Below, piece after piece: positions 35,290-47,357 of a DNA stretch of 64,000 nt. The stretch spans positions 3,789,442 to 3,853,441 of the forward strand of contig OY979731.1 of NCBI GenBank assembly GCA_963855995.1, read 5' to 3'. Position numbers and translations under genes: made by a program. The notes under the pieces were generated by a model. The model had not been told where the DNA came from. It made no database searches and saw only the letters and a list, made by a program, of their open reading frames with translations. The stretch is from Muricea muricata (lineage: Eukaryota > Cnidaria > Anthozoa > Malacalcyonacea > Plexauridae). Numbering within the stretch: the stretch's first letter is position 1; every line of letters starts with the position of its first letter.

Positions 35290-35854
35290 GTGGAGAGTGA
35301 AAAGACATTCGCAATGCAGGCAATAAGGAAAATAAGCTTAGGAAAAATGATCCACTGGCCGAGGACAATGGAAAGGTTATGACCATTTGTTAGATGGACA
35401 AAAAGCCGGTTCTTGCTCTAATTAGCACTAAACATGATGCCCCAATTGTAGAAATTGAAAGAATGAAAAAAGGAGGTCATGGAGAAAAGGAGAAAGTGAT
35501 GAAGCCAGTTTGCATTTGCCAATATAACCAATATATGTCAGTGGTAGATAATCTGGATCAAATGACAAGTTGTACTGCCCATGTACAAGAAAAGGGCACA
35601 AATAGTGGAAAAAACTATTGCTCTTCCTGTTTGAAATAAATATTCATAATGCTCATATCTTGTATAATAACAGGAGAGGAAAATGTCTCTATAGCTACAA
35701 TTTTCAGTGGAGAAGTGTGAAATATTTCTGTCAAGTTTATGATGGTTCGGGAACAGGAATCAGGAAAAACACAAGATTTCACTGCAAGGACTGTAATGTA
35801 TTCCTTTGTATCCAAAAGTGCTTTGCTGACTACCATTCAAAAACGTCTCTATAA
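35290..35854 (+). pseudogene. piggyBac-like transposase, C-terminal part, broken
   Basis: The translation matches the C-terminal part of piggyBac-type transposases (DDE_Tnp_1_7). It has KNDPLAEDNGKVMTIC, a TAG at 35391-35393, then MDKKPVLALISTKHDA, the YNQYMSVVDNLDQM region, a frameshift to KKLLLFLFEINIHNAHILYN, and a C-terminal Cys-rich zinc-ribbon-like part (TRFHCKDCNVFLCIQKCF). At least one internal stop and two frameshifts make it inactive. The N-terminal half with the first catalytic Asp residues is absent. Confidence 0.7.
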
Positions 35855-35912
35855 GAAGAGACTACACAAAGTATAACTCGGCCTTTCGTCTAACAAAACA
35901 CCTCCCACAGTT

Positions 35913-36480
35913 TTGGAATTGAAACCTTTTCAAGAAGATGTGGTAAAATTATTAGAAAACATTAGGTTTCGAGACACAAATAACCATTTTCAAGACACTT
36001 TCGAAAATAAGTTAAAGAAAATTCATTCATCCGACATAATGTTTGCTTTCGCTGATAAACTAGAAATGTATGAAAATTTGCTCGACACATGGAACAAGCT
36101 GTTACACGACAATACTGCAAAAAAACATATAAACGCGGATCCGAGGACAACATTTGGGAAATAAATAATGAACTAAATCATATGGCAAATGAACTTTCGT
36201 TTGGCAACCGAATTTAATTCATGAAAAAACGCGAACCTTTTATTTGTCTTAAAGATCATCAGAAAAATTTCGATAAAACAACCCATTTACCGACGGATCA
36301 TTAACCCAGCTAAAAGCGATTTCGAAAAAATTAATAAATTCATTTGGGACAAAGTAAACACAAACATTGGGTCAATTTTGAATGTAAATCAATGGAGAAA
36401 CGGAAAGATGCGCAAACACTTTAAAGCCTTTAAAACAAGTGTTCTCTTTCAGGAAATAGTCAAAGACGACAACGCTTACT
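35913..36480 (+). pseudogene. Reverse-transcriptase-like ORF fragment, broken
   Basis: Starts FQEDVVKLLENIRFRDTNN and continues to KLLHDNTAKKHINADPRTTF. Then come stops and frameshifts, PFICLKDHQKNFDK in one frame, and RIINPAKSDFEKINKFIWDK with NVNQWRN in another. The LKDHK-x-NF ... R-INPAKS-x(2)-KI order matches a family of RT-like proteins I know from cnidarian genomes; the clade is not certain. The right end of the fragment lies inside the large palindrome at 36405. Inactive. Confidence 0.55.
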
Positions 36481-37779
36481 AAATCATAGCCCTGTACTCA
36501 TGTCTCAGTTGTTCAGCTATGTCTAACGACCTTTTGTAGCGAGGTCTTTGCAAGAAGGAAAGTTGAGGTTTGCATAATTATTATTGACCTTCCGTCCGTC
36601 GTTTCTTTCATCATCGAGCTTTATATGCCATTGCGTTCAGTGTCCTTGATATAGGAGTCATGTACTTATGGCCTTGGGTTTAATTCCCAAACACTGAATG
36701 GCAGTATTTAGCTCTTTCAAGTAATGAGAAAGCATTTCAACAGGATGACAAGCCGTTATTGCTTTGCCTAGTTACTATGTCAAACTGTAACCAAACACAT
36801 AGTATATTCTATAAGCCTTAACTGAAAACGCTGCCACTTCTGTTTCTATTATATATTTGAGTAGTAAATTATCAATGGTTTTCCATGGTTTCTATTAAAC
36901 ATTACCGACACTGGTAACGTTGTAGCTCGGAATTGTAAGACAGCGGCGGCGATGTTTTCTCGTGCTACAAACCTAGCCATAACCTGTAAAATGCGTTGTT
37001 GTATATAAGGTACGAGCGCCAAACGTTCTTGTTAATTTGGTTTTAGATTATTCTACAGTTTTCTTGTGATATAACCTCAAACCTTCCTATTGGTATTGAG
37101 TATCTTGATAAAAATGTCCATGTTAGGATCATTAGTTTCCTGTCAACAGGAAAGCTTGGCGCTCGCAGCTTATACATAACCACGCGTTTTACAGGTTATA
37201 GCCAGGTTATAGCACAAGAAAACTGCACCGCGGCGCTTTGTCTTACCATTCTGTGCTACAACTTCACTTTACAAGTGTTGGCAATGTTTAAAACAGCCAT
37301 GAGAAACTACTGATAGTTTGCTATCAAAATAATAGAAATCGGCAGCGTTCTGAGTTGAGGCTTTAGAATATACTGTGTGTTTGGTTACAGTGTAACACAG
37401 TTACCCGGCAAAGCAATAACGCAGCGTAATCTTTTTGAAACGCTATCTCATTACTTCAAAGAGCTAAATACTTCCATTCAGTGTTTGGGAATTAAACCCA
37501 AGGCCATAATACATGACTCCTATTCAAGGACACTGAACGCAATGGCATATAAAGCTCGATCATGAAAGAAATGACAGATGGAAAGTCAATAATAATTATG
37601 CAAACCTCGACTTTCCTTCTTGCAAAGACCTTGCGCCATTAAAGATCGTTAAACATAGCTAAGCAACTTAAAACAAGACTACAAGGCATTGATTTGGCAG
37701 GCGTTGTCGTCTTTGACTTTTCCCAAAAGAAAAACGCTTGTTTAAAAGGCTTGAAAGTGTTTGCGGATCTTGCGCATCC
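36405..37779. repeat. ~1.37-kb imperfect palindrome, ~640-bp arms
   Basis: The left arm from GATGCGCAAACACTTTAAAG and the right arm ending GTTTGCGGATCTTGCGCATC are reverse complements at roughly 80-85%. The pairing runs inward past GTCAAAGACGACAACGC, GGTTTGCATAATTATTATTG, CATTCAGTGTTTGGGAATTA and TTACAGGTTATAGCCAGGTT to a loop near 37090. The divergence suggests an old inverted duplication. The left arm includes the end of the RT-like ORF. No target duplication was seen. Confidence 0.75.
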
Positions 37780-37890
37780 ATACTTTATGCACCGTAAGCT
37801 TTGGGAAGAAGTCCGCCATAGATATTTTGCACAGTGTAGTGGTTCAGCCAGCTAAACCACTACACTGTAGTTTTACAGTGTACTGGTTTA

Positions 37891-37987
37891 GTGGTGCCTC
37901 GAAGTCTTCTCGTTGTTATTTCTCGACGAAGACAACTTGTCTTCTTGAACGAGCAGAAATAACGGCGAGAAGTCTTCGATGCACCAA
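37891..37987. repeat. Hairpin repeat
   Basis: GTGGTGCCTCGAAGTCTTCT and its near complement AGAAGTCTTCGATGCACCA form arms of about 35 bases, with an inner GTTATTTCTCG/CGAGCAGAAATAAC match. Confidence 0.65.
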
Positions 37988-38120
37988 CCCTACAGGCCTG
38001 TCCCCGAGAGTCACGTTAGGGAAATTTGCTTAAATATTAGTTAGAAACACTAGGCAAATAACGTTTGTCTCCTTGGCCTTGCGGTACTGCCTAGTGTTTT
38101 CCTGCACTGCACGCCCAACT

Positions 38121-38227
38121 TTGACTTCAGTTTTGGGTGGATCGTCGACCGGTTTGTCCAAATGATCGAAGTATTAAATTTTCGATTGAACATGGCCTGT
38201 CGACGATCCACCCAAAACCAAAGTCAA
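38121..38227. repeat. Hairpin repeat with 28-bp arms
   Basis: TTTGGGTGGATCGTCGAC at the left and GTCGACGATCCACCCAAA at the right are exact inverted copies; the extended arms are 38121-38149 and 38199-38227. Confidence 0.75.
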
Positions 38228-38752
38228 ATGACGTGGTCAAGTAGGAAGACAGTTACCTTTACCTCTCGACCATGGAGGGAAAGATGTTTGGCAATGAAAA
38301 ATTGAACGGGTCTTTCCTCGCTCATCGGCATGCAAATAAAAAAAAATTCAAAAACGCCCCTTTTAGGTGTTTTTTGGGCAAAATAATCAAGTAAAGTGAA
38401 GGTAAAAAAGTACAAGAAACATCTAAGTAAGAAATTATGGCAAAAACACTTCATTCATGCGATAAAAACCTACTTTCAGTTTCGTAAATAGTCATCAAAC
38501 ATTATACATACGGGTATTTCCTGCAGGACAAAGGTCATCTGACGTCATTTGCTTATGGCACCGAAGGAGAAGCTTCGACTTTTGTGTCCGCCCGAGCAAC
38601 ATTTTGAAAGTGGTAAAAGTGCTGTAATTGTCAATAATAAATGTCAATGAATATGCGAAATGGCGAAGAACATACTTGGGGAGTGGTTTGAAGGAAATTC
38701 GAGTTAAAATGTCGAAGAAATTGCAAATAAATTGCGAAGCAAACATTGCTGT
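38228..38752. other. Non-coding, nothing recognised
   Basis: Short AT-rich frames on the minus strand have no supporting motifs. Confidence 0.45.
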
Positions 38753-39754
38753 TGTCCGGGAAGTTTAAAATCAAAATGGCGTCATCTTCTTGTCCAATCT
38801 AAAGATACAACGGATATTGCTCTAGAGCAGTTGCAAATCAACAATATGGATTTTTATTACACATGTAAGTATTCTCAAACTATTCTACGTATGGCTTAGT
38901 GACTAAATATTATCTTGTCTGCTTACTACGTTGAATCCACTTTTACATTTTATAAAATTTAAACAAATATACTGATACATATGACTTAGTTTCTATTTCC
39001 TTCTCTTCTCTCTAGCTGCATCGCAAGAGAACCGTTTGAAATGGAAAATCGTGGACATGATTAAAACAGAACCAGGTAAAATAATTTTTATCCAAAATTC
39101 GACTAATTCAATCAGCTCTTCAACTGATTCAGGCAAGATTGAAACTACTTTTGCTGCAGGAATTAAGATATTTGCGCCTTTTGAAATGTTTCTATATTTT
39201 CATATCAAACATATTACATCACACTTTAGATATTTCTCTCAAATTGCAAGACAAGCATGCGCGACAACTATGGTACCCAAAAGCCAAAAAGGATTTTCAT
39301 GTGGATTTATAGGTAAGAAAACCAAATATTACAATATAAATATTATCATTGTAAATTCTCTATTTAACCCCCCCCCCCAATTTCATAAATTTACTTGCAC
39401 AAATTAATTAAGCTCTTTGTCTGTTAAGCTCCTTTCTTAACTTTCTTTTCAAGATTATTTTTTGCAGTCCAAGTAATGAGCCCTGCTCTCGTTTTAAACC
39501 TCGCTCTCAACTTCCAAGTAATAACACTCACTCTTTAGGGATTAATACAGAGTTGATTATTATTATTACCATGTATCAACTGCTGTATGCATCATTTCTT
39601 TGTTATTGTTTATAAACTTTATTATAACTTACTTTTATTCTCCCTTTCTTTTTCGTCTTCAAAACCTCTTCTATCATCCACAGATACACTGCACTCTTTA
39701 TACGAAACAGAAAATTCAGATTTTCAGTTTAAGTTTAAAGGAATTCCGAATTAG
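38753..39754 (+). CDS. Possible three-exon small gene, unknown protein
   Basis: Three short segments keep one frame across two canonical introns. Exon 1 ends MDFYYT at T|GTAAGT (38864). Exon 2 (39016-39075, after CTCTCTAG|) reads SASQENRLKWKIVDMIKTEP. Exon 3 (from 39684, after CATCCACAG|) reads DTLHSLYETENSDFQFKFKG and ends at TAG 39752-39754. All junctions are phase 1. The usable ATG may be the one at MDFYYT, giving about 48 residues; the frame stays open upstream through DIALEQLQINN. An ATGGCGTCATC start in another frame at 38768 stops after eight codons and may be an upstream ORF. Product unknown. Confidence 0.35.
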
Positions 39755-40069
39755 GGTCGAGTGAGAACTCGTTGTTAACTAACGAGTGCCGACACGACGT
39801 TTGAACTGACTTTGATTTGAGATGACAGCCTGAGTTTTTTGATCCTTGCAATTCAGCCTTTTTAATTACGTCACTTCAATCGAATCTTTATCCTGTGTAA
39901 CCCCATCACCTGACAATCATTATCCTGTTTAACCCAATCTTTCCCCTACTATCCCTCCTAGGGTAGCACCTCCTTCATTTACTCCAATTCTGTCTTCCTG
40001 CTGTTTACCTATATTTCTCTCAGTATGTTTGTAAGCTATTGATTTATTGTAGTTACTGGAGAATTATTC
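39755..40069. other. Non-coding, short hairpin
   Basis: A small hairpin ACTCGTTGTTAACTAACGAGT lies at about 39768-39788; nothing else recognised. Confidence 0.5.
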
Positions 40070-40076
40070 ATTCAAT

Positions 40077-40759
40077 CACAGGTAGCCCGATAAGCGGCTG
40101 CACTTGCTGTTATCATAATATACATAATATACTAAAAGGTTGGCAACTTCCCAACGGATTTTGATCCGTACGAGCTATATACACAAACTTACACACAAAA
40201 ATATTCACACTTAAACACGGAAAATTCGAAAAAAAACTTACTCTGGAGGGACAATGACTTCTTTACAACATTTGACAAGCATTATTTTGCTTTGAAACGA
40301 CTGAAAACTCGAGAATTTTGGCAAAATACAAGTTTTTGAGTTTAAAACGGTAGAAAATTGTTAGGATGCACAAAACCTGCGCCATTTTTAGGTAAATACG
40401 CCATTTCGCGGAAAAATCTAGCCAATAAGAGCCTTAGAAATTGTGACGTAAGGCAGGTTTTGTGCATCTTAACAATTTTCTGCCGTTTTAAACTGAAAAA
40501 CGTTTGTATTTTGCCCAAATTCTCGAGTTTTCAGTCGTTTCAAAGCAAAATAATACTTGTCAAATGTTGTAAAGAAGTCATTGTCCCTCCAGAGTAAGTT
40601 TTTTTTTCGAATTTTCCGTGTTTCAGTGTGAATACTTTTGTGAGTAAGTTTGTGTATATAGTTCGTACGGATCAAAATCCGTTGGGAAGTTGCCAACCTT
40701 TTAGTATATTATGTATATTATGATGACAGCAAGTGTAGCCGCTTATCGGGCTACCTGTG
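40077..40759. mobile_element. 683-bp long-inverted-repeat element
   Basis: Ends CACAGGTAGCCCGATAAGCG and its complement, flanked by direct repeats ATTCAAT at 40070-40076 and 40760-40766. The arms are about 300 bases and 90% or more alike, running through GGTTGGCAACTTCCCAACGG, GGAGGGACAATGACTTC and CACAAAACCTGC. The loop is about 80 bases. Non-coding; the superfamily is not assigned. Confidence 0.85.
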
Positions 40760-40914
40760 ATTCAATTTGAAAATTACATGCATATGATAACTACGATGAA
40801 ACACAGACTTTAGCTAGCCCTAACAGCCAGCTACTGCCAACCACCCTGTCAACATTCCCAAACAAAAGTACGCGTAGGTCTGGGCAGGGACTTCTCCTCG
40901 CACAAGTGTCACGA

Positions 40915-40986
40915 GACTGAAGTGGGGATTGAACCTACGATCTCTGAGTTGACAGACGCTTGCCCTGATGATTGCGCCACGAGGTC
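40915..40986 (-). repeat. tRNA-derived SINE head
   Basis: The minus strand reads GACCTCGTGGCGCAATCATC (A-box region) and, about 35 bases later, a B box GGTTCAATCCC. The acceptor and anticodon stems are not fully paired, so it is a SINE promoter rather than a tRNA gene. Confidence 0.6.
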
Positions 40987-42724
40987 ATTACTGTGCAAGA
41001 TAAGGCAATCCTACACGAGAAATTTAAGTTCCCTGACATTGTCTTGTGTTTAACTGCAATTATTATTACCGTAATTTCCTGGGCAGAATAACGTCATCCA
41101 TGCACTTTGGGATGTTTTCCCTGACATTCGGGTTCCACTTGGGTTTTTTGAAGTTCAATATTTCCGAAAATGTTCAAAGATCACGCACGCATTGATGACG
41201 CTAACAAAAAAACTAATATTTTGTTACTTTCTTATTTTCTTATCAGTCATTTAGTGATCAAAAACTGTAACCCACATTGCGCAAATTTTGCTCATTCTTG
41301 GGCGTTCTTTTAACTCTGCTAACGTTTTTTTCATTTTCTAATATATCTTGTGCAAGCTTGAATATATTCTTCCGCGACAAAACAACCAGCATTCAACTGT
41401 CTTTTAAAAATTCATCGAGTTACTGCTTCAGAAATCCAAATATATGGAAATATAATTGACCGAGCACGTTGGGAGACTGAAAATGACACCCAAGAATGCC
41501 TTCAAATCCCGCAATTTTGCGTTGTTTTCTTGAGCTAGAATTTCAGCTTAGTGCTTACACATATAAGATTTTCCCTCTAGTGCATTTCGCGCAATCAGAA
41601 TATTGTAATGCCGAGATTTTGGCCACAGGTTTAAGTCATCTCGGAGTTTTTTCGGCTGAATACGCTCACGCCTACTATAATTACTTAATCTTCTTTGATA
41701 CTTATTTAAGCAGTTTTTCTTCGCTTAGTTTCTAAGCATCATCATTATTTATTTGTTTAAAGGAAGCGAAGTGAAAAAGTGAATAGAACAAGATAGGAAA
41801 GAATTGATATGAACCCAAGAAGTGGATTACAGCCCGTCGATCCGAAGATTTCAAGATGAAAATACTATAAAAATGTACAGTTTGTCAAAGTCATTCACAA
41901 TCAAATTTCCACTTTCACTATTCAGAAAAATATTGTTTTCTAACATTATTTTCTCCTTGGATGGTTGACTGGATACGAATATGGTTGTCACCTACTGAAA
42001 CGACGAAATGTTCTATGGCAAGAGTGCGTGTATGTGTGTGACAACCAGATGAAACGATGAGCAGAACGATGAAGCCATAAAGTGAGCGATGAAACCATAT
42101 AAGTGAATGTAAGTTGATTTTATTTGGTTGCTTCCATTTTTTGTCAGTTCAACTTTCAATTATTTGTTTCATATACCATGTTTTTTGAAATTTTGCAATC
42201 AAACGAAATGACGATAAAATTGAATGCCAGTGTCGGTAGTTTTCCAGTTTCCACATAATTCTACGTATAATTTTTCACATCATTCCGAATAAAGGCTGCT
42301 TTCCAGTTATCCGCTTTCTACAAGTACGAGCACGTGCGTAATTTAACAATTTAACAAATAAAATCACGAAAGTATGCTAACTCGTAGCGAATGCTGAATT
42401 CTCTCCATCAAAACATATGTTCATTTCAAATGTAATATTGAAATTGATTTAAACTCTTACGTGCGTGTACGTATGTGTGAGAAACGCGTAACTGACTCAA
42501 GTTTTATTGTCATATTCCTTAACTATCACAACTTCAAATACCTCACCCTACAAATTGTAGATGTTTTGGCTGTTATCTAATGGAAATATTTCTTGTTTTT
42601 CAAAAGAACGCTTTGGTACGAAGAACCAACTAGAGATTGCAACATCGAACGAGTCAAGGGCTACATGCAAGTTTGAGAAATGTAAGTTTACAGCAAAAAT
42701 ATTTGTGTCCAAATGTTAATGACG
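40987..42724. other. Non-coding with possible spliced exons of unknown nature
   Basis: No protein family is recognised. A segment 42606-42681 lies between AAAAG| and |GTAAGT and has one open frame (RFGTKNQLEIATSNESRATC). Segments near 42054-42110 and 44100-44190 also end in AAT|GTAAGT. Sequence around 41640-41780 resembles 43880-44060 loosely. These could be exons of a non-coding RNA. Confidence 0.3.
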
Positions 42725-42732
42725 ATTCTAAT

Positions 42733-43507
42733 TAGAGCTGCTCCCGATTAATCGATTATTTTTCCACAATCGATTAACAGTAATCGGATAATCGGATCAT
42801 CTTTTAACACCACACAGCGTCATGCGGTAATAAGTTAATTTCTTTCCGGATTAAAAAATTGCGAGAATATTAAAATTAAACATTAAGGCGACTTGCGTTG
42901 ACTCAAAATATTCTGGTCGGGTTTACCAGTGCATGCTGCGAAAATATCTTAAAACCTTGAAAAATATTTTAAAACCTTGTTTCATGTTCCAAAACGATAG
43001 TAACGATACCCTCTCGTACGGAACCTTGCTGCCAGAGTGTTAACAGCTCCGCCGACATCTGTGCCAAGCAAGCAGATTTTTAGCAAGGCTGGACTCGTCA
43101 TCGCAAAGAAACGTGCCGCGCTAAAGCCAGCCGTTGTCGACGCACTTATATATTTTGAAACAAAAATAACCTGCAGACTCTGAGTGACAGTCGCGTTTTT
43201 AGTGAACTGCATTAGACTTTAGACCGTTTATATTGACTTTTTGTTTGTATGAAGTGTAAAAGCGCAAGCAGGAGCGCAATCTATAGTTGTGACTAACGTT
43301 CATTTAGTTCACTTAGAAAACGCAGATTTAAAACGTTTCTACTGACTGATGCAACACCCAAAAATTTAGGAAGAACTTTAATTACAAGCCACTATATACA
43401 CGTCATAAGTTTATATTTAAATTAATTATTAATACGATTAATCCATATTAATCGATTGTCGAAAACGATTAATCGATTACGAAAATTAGCCGATGGGAGC
43501 AGCTCTA
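42733..43507 (+). mobile_element. 775-bp hAT element, internally deleted
   Basis: Terminal inverted repeats TAGAGCTGCTCCC and GGGAGCAGCTCTA are flanked by a perfect 8-bp duplication ATTCTAAT (42725-42732 and 43508-43515). Subterminal ATTAATCGATT repeats occur at both ends. Between them lies the 3' end of a transposase gene (43004-43183). The size shows that most of the transposase is missing. Confidence 0.9.
43004..43183 (+). pseudogene. hAT transposase dimerisation domain remnant
   Basis: The frame reads YPLVRNLAARVLTAPPTSVP, then KQIFSKAGLVIAKKRAALKP and AVVDALIYFETKI, ending at TGA 43181-43183. This is the C-terminal hAT dimerisation motif (P-x-TSVPSE-x-FS-x-AG ... R-x-L-P-x(2)-V). The usual Glu before the FS motif is changed (SERxFS reads SKQIFS). 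An in-frame stop precedes it at 43001-43003. It cannot make a transposase. Confidence 0.85.
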
Positions 43508-43515
43508 ATTCTAAT

Positions 43516-46292
43516 CGATTCAAATCTCGTGTTCATGCGGAAAACTTCCATTCCTTAGAAATGCCTTCTAATTAAACCTAGTTTCTATTTAGTCGTAAAT
43601 GTTGTGAATATCTCAAGTGACCGATGTGATAGAGTATGGACGCCGATCTACACTTTCTATGACTAATATGAATACAGACCATAAAAGAAAAGATGGATCT
43701 AAACTATATAACATCGTCGAGAATGACTTTGTCACGATAGTTACGACCAAATGGAAACTAGCTTTTACAAATAGAGTCACAACTTCTCGGGCGGGGATAA
43801 AATGAATACTTTACCAAAATTATCATTGTTTTCAGTAATTTCGGATATTTGTCCGTTGATTACGTTATGTGACACGCCAGACCTATGAGAATTATTTAAT
43901 CTTCTCTAGTTCTTATCAACCTAGATTTCTTTCCTTATCTTCTAAACAACTTTCTAGACATCGTAATTATTTTTACAAATGATGCGAAGTGAAGTAGTTT
44001 ATAAGCTACTTGCAAATATCATTATCTAACTGTTCAATTATTTCATTTCAAAAGGCGGTGAGAAGTGAAGAAACGCAAGAAGAAAAGACCCGAGTGAACG
44101 ACATGCATAGACCCATAAAAGAATAACAATCCACAAGAATGAGAAAAGAAGCTGGACACCACATATATGAATATAGTGAAAATTATACAAATGTAAGTCA
44201 GTACAAAACAAGATACTTATTATTTAGAGATCGAAGAGGATTTAATAAATTCTATTGTTTCTCGTTGAACAAAATAATCGTGTCTTGTTGTGAAAAAGAA
44301 AAAGCAACAACTTGAGTGAATAGAATACGATTGAATTAACACTTAAATCGATGCTTTTCAAGAGGACATGGGATGTTCAAAGAGTATGACAGTCTTGCAA
44401 AAATGACACTTTTGTTGTTTGATTTCAATATAATGGCTAACGTGGAAAATATTTTTGAAACAAACAATACCTTCACCGCAGGAAATTTGGCCTCCAACAT
44501 TTGGATTGTGCTTACTTCTAAAAACAAAACAAAACAATACATGTCGCTTATTATGTTGGATTGAACGTTTTACAATATCAGTTTCAAGTAATCACACTAA
44601 GTTGCTGTAATATTATTTTAAAAATAGTTCAAGTCTATGGTTAATAAATATTTCCTATTACAATTCAATACGATAGGTTGATTTCCAAAGGAATTAATTA
44701 GTTACTTGATTCTTATAAATGTGGATGAGATTCAATTTCATTATATTTTTTCTGCGCATTATAAATTCCCATGGGAATACAGCTTGCTTTGTTTTCATGG
44801 TAATATATCAGTTCATGGTTGAGACTTGACTTTATAATGAAATCCTCTTTGATTATGAAAATGATAAGTATCTTGGTGCTTTCGGATTTGTTTTGGTAAG
44901 CAGGAACAATGCAACAATTCAGCCATTGTTTGTGTGAACTAAAGCCAATTATGGAAGTGGTTTGAGACAGGGTTGGTAGATTGCCTGCATAAATAAGCCA
45001 AATTTTTAACAATACTCATTGTTTTTCTTTGTATTTGCCTTTTGTTCTCTTTGTTATTTTGACGGTACTAATGACGGTTTGGCTTATTTATTAACAAAAT
45101 CTACTAACCCTGGTTTGAGAGCAGCTGCGAGGTACCATGCAAATGAGAAGGCGTTTCGGTTAAATAAGTATGAGAATTGCGGTAAAATTTTAAAATATTT
45201 TGATCCTTTGAACTATATAGCTACAGTAGTTGTATTAACTATGGAGACCCGTTAATTACATGGCAACTACGGTTTACGATTTAAATTCTTAGATAGGTCA
45301 CAGGTGAAAAAACTTGAGTTGCGTTTTATACTCTTTGCATTCTCATGCTTATTTGACCCAGCCATAAACGTTGGGTAAGTATTAGGTTTATATTTACTTC
45401 CTACCAGTTAACATAACGAAAAGCCCATGCCCTTTCAGCTAAGGTTTTGCGTTCGAAAACTCAATCAAATACTCAGTCTAAGTGGGTTTAAGTAGCTAGA
45501 GATAACGTAATTTATCTTTTTATTTCCCTTTTTTGTTCATAACGTAATTTATTAGCTAAATGTATGGACTGCGAAGGTGTGCGCCGTGTGTAAGTTGCAT
45601 GGGGGTTAGGTTTATTAAAGGAATTAAAATTTTTGAGAGTATTTCAACCAAAATCTACCGTTGTTTTAATGAAAAATTTCCTGAATAAATCATATTATTA
45701 TTATCATAAAAACAACACAGGTAAATTTTTATCATAGATTTTTATTTTTCTAATTTTTCTATTACTAGTGCATGCCATCAGAAATTTTGAACAAAATTTA
45801 GGGTCAAGGTTTTAGAATTTGAAATATCACGTATAAACACATGTAGGCAGCTCACCTGTTTGCGAATAGGACCTTCGATTTTTTCTTTACGTTTGGCCTA
45901 AAATATCCGAATAAATAACATTCACTACGCATACTTTACCAAAATTTTAATTCTTTTAATTTTCGAATTTGGGTGGCAGTCTGGGGTGGTGGTGGTGCAT
46001 GCGGGTTTACCAGCTGTGAGTGACTGTGCGATGGTGAGGAAAGTGAGGGTAACGAATGGAATGCAGGAGCTTAGCACCGAGGAAGACAGCTTAGAACTGA
46101 GGAAGGTAGGCAGTTGGTAGGATCAGAGGGGGGAACTTGTCATTTTGGCTTTGGGAATAAAATTTGCATGCTAAGTACTTAAGTCACTAACGTTTGCTGT
46201 TTTAATTTGCTAGGTATGCGCGGCTGCTCTCTAGGGAAGATCAACTTAGCAATTTGCATTAGCATTTGCAAAGTTGGTCTTCTCTTCGCCGG
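43516..46292. other. Non-coding, nothing firmly recognised
   Basis: A 60-codon frame at about 43620-43805 (MTNMNTDHKRKDGSKLYNI) is hydrophilic and preceded by an AG, but has no donor or homology I can name. Other frames are short. The phrase CATAACGTAATTTATTAGC has a near-duplicate 40-50 bases upstream (45504-45558). Confidence 0.35.
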
Positions 46293-46410
46293 CTACCCCG
46301 GCCAGCTCTCCGAGTGCTACTTCCACCGCAACCAAGTAGAAGTACTTAGATTATATGTGCAAGTACTTCCACTTGGGTGGAAGTAGCACTTGGGGCGCTG
46401 GCCGGGGTAG
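46293..46410. repeat. GC-richer hairpin repeat
   Basis: CTACCCCGGCCAGC and GCTGGCCGGGGTAG form the outer arms; AGTGCTACTTCCACC/GGTGGAAGTAGCACT-type and AAGTAGAAGTACTT/AAGTACTTCCACTT pairs continue inward. Confidence 0.75.
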
Positions 46411-46623
46411 AGGGATTTTTTTTATTCAATTTCTCAATTCCCATGGGAATTGAATTTTTAATTAAAAGGGGGTCACATGTAAATTTTGTAAACAATTTAT
46501 TGAAAAGAATTTGTAAAGATTACAATTTGAACAACAATAAAAAAATTAACTACCACACATTGTACTGATTCAAATAACAATAGAAGAAAACAAAGCACGG
46601 CAAAAAATAATTACCAATACGGT

Positions 46624-46682
46624 TAACACAAGCGAATAAACACAAGTGAATAAACACAAGTGAATAAACACAAGTGAAAACG
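46624..46682 (+). repeat. ~14-15-bp tandem repeat, four copies
   Basis: Units of AAACACAAGTGAAT. Immediately after it TTCAAGATA recurs three times (46698-46738). Confidence 0.85.
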
Positions 46683-47357
46683 CAATGTTTAGTCCTTTCA
46701 AGATAAATGTTTCAAGATAAACGTATATACTTCAAGATACCAATAATTGTGAAACAACAGGATGTGATACATTTTGACAGAGAAATCGTCCAACATGCAA
46801 CACTGAGTTGTTTCACGATTACAAAGAAAACATATGGCTCATACATCAATATATTTTGTGGAAGAGATGTCTTGAACGAGATTTTACATTTTAAAACTTG
46901 GCCTCTTTTATTAAAGTGTACGGGAAAAAGCCTACTGTTACAATTAGAAAGGCTTTCACGTGTTATAAACATGTTTTGTTTTGATCTAAATAACCCTGTC
47001 AATATTCCACGTGGGAAGAAACCGGAGTACCCGGAGTTAACCCACGACTTTCAGGAACACGATCTGTTTATACATTTGTGATATAAATCTACGAGGTAAA
47101 AAGCGCTTTTGCCAAATTATAAGACACGATCTCATTGAGATTGTTTTGTCATTGTTCAGACAAAAAATACAAAAATGATCGGCAAATTCTTATGCTTTTG
47201 CGGCATGAACGAAACCAATGACGAAAAGACATTTTTGCAACACGCAAAAAAAAACACGTATCAAGAAATGGAAAATTGAGAAGGGGAGACAATTTAACTT
47301 TTAGAGCCATACGATTTCTGATTGTGTTTTTAACCTGAGAATGTCGAACTGATTATA
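46683..47357. other. Non-coding; one dispersed-repeat phrase
   Basis: An ATG frame at 46707-47081 has no domain. Its last part overlaps GTGGGAAGAAACCGGAGTAC (about 47012-47031), a phrase that recurs in diverged form at 52621-52640, so the frame is judged spurious. Confidence 0.45.

Noticed and set aside
40915-40986. tRNA gene on the minus strand
   Set aside because: A and B boxes are present but the acceptor and anticodon stems do not pair well, so it fits a SINE head better.
46707-47081. 124-codon plus-strand frame
   Set aside because: Its C-terminal part falls on a dispersed-repeat phrase and no domain is visible.
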